A DNA stretch of 64,000 nucleotides from Mucilaginibacter sp. KACC 22063 (lineage in GTDB: Bacteria > Bacteroidota > Bacteroidia > Sphingobacteriales > Sphingobacteriaceae): positions 2,728,001 through 2,792,000 of the forward strand of contig NZ_CP117877.1 of the NCBI RefSeq assembly GCF_028736115.1, read 5' to 3'. The notes under the pieces were generated by a model. That model had not been told where the DNA came from and searched no databases. It was given only the letters and a program-made list of their open reading frames with translations. How positions within the stretch are numbered: position 1 is the first letter of the stretch; every line of letters begins with the position of its first letter. Position numbers and translations under genes: made by a program. This document shows, piece by piece, positions 61,977 through 64,000 of the stretch.

Positions 61977-62950
61977 TACTTAACAGGCTGAAAATTTGCC
62001 GGGATACTAATATGGTACTTTTGCGCCGCAGCTGGATTATATACACGCTTACGCACTTTCACCATTTCAGGCTTTAAGCCAGCCATTGAATGCGTTTTTA
62101 AGTATTGTGCTGCCTGCAAACCTGCCTGGTAACCCCACTGGTAAATATCAGCACCAAATGCAGCTACAGCACCGCGCTGTACAAGCCCGGCCTCGCTGGT
62201 AAATATTGGAACGTTACGCTGGTTACAGCTTTTTAATATAGTTTCAAATGCTGCGAATACGGTATTATCCGGATTGGCAAAAAAGGCATCAATATTTTTA
62301 TCTAACAGCGATTGGGTTACCAATTGTGCATCGGCAGATGAATTTAATGGCAACGCCACAAGGGTAACATTTAAACTATCAGCTAACTTTTTAATCCGCT
62401 GCATCGCATCCGCCGATTGTGGTTCCGACTGGTTATAGATCATTCCTATTATAAGTTTACCGGCTTTGGGCTTTAATATTTTCGGAATCAAAGAAAAAGA
62501 GGTATCAATATAAGGCAGATCTTCCATAGCTCCGAACAAATTAGCCGGAGCTTTACCATCGGTGCCAATCAAATGTGCGCGTGCTGGTGTAGGAGAAACC
62601 ATCTGGCAAATCGGAATTGTCTTTGTTTTTTGTGCTGCAGTTACGGTAGATAAGGTGGTACAGGTTGCCAGTAAATCAACCGGCTCAGATACAAACTGGT
62701 TAACTATTTGCGTTAAGGTTGGTATGCTGCCTTGTGCATTCCGATATTCTATGCTTACTGTATGTTTGTCTTCACTAAACCCATTCTGTTTAAGTGCATC
62801 TGTAAATCCGGTGCGCGCCTGTGCAATAGTTGCATCTTCAAAGGCATCAACAAAACCGATAACCGGTACACCTTTAGTATGTTTCTGGCTGCACCCCGCA
62901 AAAGTGATTGCTATTGCAAGGGCTGTTAACTTTATTAGTAGCTGCTTCAT
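61976..62950 (-). CDS. ABC transporter substrate-binding lipoprotein (TrpX-like)
   Basis: A 324-residue COG2984-type binding protein starting at ATG 62950; the signal ends in TFAGCSQ (lipobox Cys). It has GFVDAFEDATIAQARTGFTDALKQNGF and a C-terminal VAAFGADIYQWGYQAGLQAAQYL. Such proteins are annotated as tryptophan/tyrosine or other amino-acid binders; the ligand here is unproven. The gene is first in the importer operon and divergent from the aminotransferase. Confidence 0.88.
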   Translation of the reverse strand: MKQLLIKLTALAIAITFAGCSQKHTKGVPVIGFVDAFEDATIAQARTGFTDALKQNGFSEDKHTVSIEYRNAQGSIPTLTQIVNQFVSEPVDLLATCTTLSTVTAAQKTKTIPICQMVSPTPARAHLIGTDGKAPANLFGAMEDLPYIDTSFSLIPKILKPKAGKLIIGMIYNQSEPQSADAMQRIKKLADSLNVTLVALPLNSSADAQLVTQSLLDKNIDAFFANPDNTVFAAFETILKSCNQRNVPIFTSEAGLVQRGAVAAFGADIYQWGYQAGLQAAQYLKTHSMAGLKPEMVKVRKRVYNPAAAQKYHISIPANFQPVK

Positions 62951-63011
62951 TGGCACTAAATTAACAATTAAGCAAACTCACGAGTGAATAATGTTGTAAT
63001 TTAGCATTTGC

Positions 63012-64000
63012 ATGATACCTATTGTTTCTAAACTTCCCCAAACACCCACTACTATATTTTCTGTGATGTCGGCGTTGGCCGCCGAAACCGGTGCTATAAA
63101 CCTTTCACAAGGGTTTCCAGACTATGACGCGCCAATTGAACTAATAGACCTGGTGAACAATGCTATGCGTCAGGGCCATAATCAGTATGCACCTATGCCC
63201 GGTTTAATTAACCTGCGCGAACAGGTCAGTCAGAAAACTGAGAAACTGTATGGCGCTAATTACGATCCGGCTACAGAAATAACCGTTACTGCCGGAGGTA
63301 CGCAGGCCATATTTACCGCTATAACAGCAATGATCCATCAAAACGATGAAGTGATCATTTTTGAACCTGCTTATGATTGCTACGCCCCGGTAATAAAAGT
63401 GATGGGCGGTGTAGTTAAATCGATGGAACTAACGCCACCTGATTATCGCATTCAGTGGGATATGGTGCGGAAACTGGTTTCATCTAAAACAAGGCTGATC
63501 ATTTTAAATTCGCCCCATAATCCAACTGCTACTACACTGCAACAGGAAGATATTGATGAGCTGATCAGCATTGTTAAGAATAGGGATATTTTAATACTGA
63601 GCGACGAAGTTTATGAACACCTGGTGTTCGACGGTAAAGCGCATTTAAGCATGAGCCGATATCCGGAACTACGTGAGCGTAGCTTTATCGTTGCATCATT
63701 TGGGAAGCTATTTCATACTACCGGCTGGAAATTAGGTTATTGCCTTGCCCCTGCCTACCTGATGGCCGAATTTAGAAAGGTGCACCAATTTAATGTGTTT
63801 AGTGTAAACACGCCAATGCAGTATGCCGCAGCCGAATATTTAAAGAACGAAGAGCACTATTTGAGCCTTGCCGGATTTTTTCAGGAGAAACGAGATCATT
63901 TCAGAAAAGGCCTTGAGGCAACCAAGTTTGAGTTGTTGCCCTGCAGCGGTTCTTACTTTCAGTCGGTAAGTTTTAAAGGCATTACAAATGAGAAAGATAG
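63012..64000 (+). CDS. ybdL: Methionine aminotransferase, YbdL-like (3' end outside window)
   Basis: The frame is open from ATG 63012 to the right edge; 329 codons are present, and family proteins are about 380-390. It is a fold-type I PLP aminotransferase with INLSQGFPDYDAP, QYAPMPGLINLREQ, VTAGGTQAIFTAI, LNSPHNPTATT, the ISDEVYEHLVFDG-like Asp-Tyr, the PLP-Lys in SFGKLFHTTGWKLGYC and LPCSGSYF near the cut. Close to E. coli YbdL (methionine/kynurenine aminotransferase). It is divergent from the ABC importer genes. Confidence 0.9.
   Translation, partial: MIPIVSKLPQTPTTIFSVMSALAAETGAINLSQGFPDYDAPIELIDLVNNAMRQGHNQYAPMPGLINLREQVSQKTEKLYGANYDPATEITVTAGGTQAIFTAITAMIHQNDEVIIFEPAYDCYAPVIKVMGGVVKSMELTPPDYRIQWDMVRKLVSSKTRLIILNSPHNPTATTLQQEDIDELISIVKNRDILILSDEVYEHLVFDGKAHLSMSRYPELRERSFIVASFGKLFHTTGWKLGYCLAPAYLMAEFRKVHQFNVFSVNTPMQYAAAEYLKNEEHYLSLAGFFQEKRDHFRKGLEATKFELLPCSGSYFQSVSFKGITNEKD

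Overview
This 64 kb window is ordinary chromosome from a Bacteroidota bacterium, most likely a Sphingobacteriaceae member of the Mucilaginibacter/Pedobacter type. The evidence is the gene content (GtrA and a long Lgt beside MtaB, MutS2 behind a DUF4296-type lipoprotein, a fused SpmAB-like protein, scoAB, a YbdL-like aminotransferase), the near absence of Shine-Dalgarno sequences, and the repeated TAnnTTTG -7 promoter box typical of the phylum. I see no rRNA, tRNA, CRISPR array, insertion sequence, prophage or integrase. The first gene (hybrid histidine kinase) and the last gene (aminotransferase) are cut by the window edges.

Layout. 1-6.9 kb: kinase fragment, TMEM175-like channel, UbiX, a ppk1-ppx operon, YajQ, Hsp20 (with a sigma-54-like promoter and an unusually strong ribosome binding site), thioesterase. 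6.9-13.4 kb: folB-glcD, a glutaryl-CoA dehydrogenase-like enzyme, a TPR histidine kinase, GH1 beta-glucosidase. 13.4-17 kb: thrS-infC-rpmI-rplT, with infC starting at TTG. 17-23.6 kb: MFS transporter, MacB/FtsX-type permease, fused trehalose-phosphate synthase/phosphatase, secreted PepSY-like protein.

23.9-34.3 kb is the most interesting region. It is one compact minus-strand operon: Ser/Thr kinase A, FHA-like protein, a 32-codon membrane micro-ORF, membrane PP2C phosphatase, a 1383-residue protein fusing a RodA/FtsW (SEDS) glycosyltransferase to a class B penicillin-binding protein, FHA protein, Ser/Thr kinase B and a 58-residue membrane protein. Its content parallels the mycobacterial fhaA-fhaB-pstP-rodA-pbpA-pknA-pknB locus, but RodA and PbpA are one polypeptide and the kinases lack PASTA domains. 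The inferred job is phosphorylation-controlled peptidoglycan synthesis.

34.4-46.4 kb: acyltransferase, SpmAB-like protein, S9 peptidase, OsmC, a noncoding gap holding a likely minus-strand small RNA, MscS channel, small membrane and disordered proteins, QueG, CoA-transferase. 46.5-55.9 kb: rpsO and pnp; mtaB-lgt-gtrA-inositol phosphatase; a dispersed palindromic repeat; mutS2 and its lipoprotein partner. 55.9-64 kb: YggS, GNAT, DUF3298-type lipoprotein, aspartate kinase, TPR protein, a three-gene TrpXYZ-like ABC importer, and the truncated aminotransferase.

All promoter, terminator and RNA calls are by eye. No search or folding program was run.
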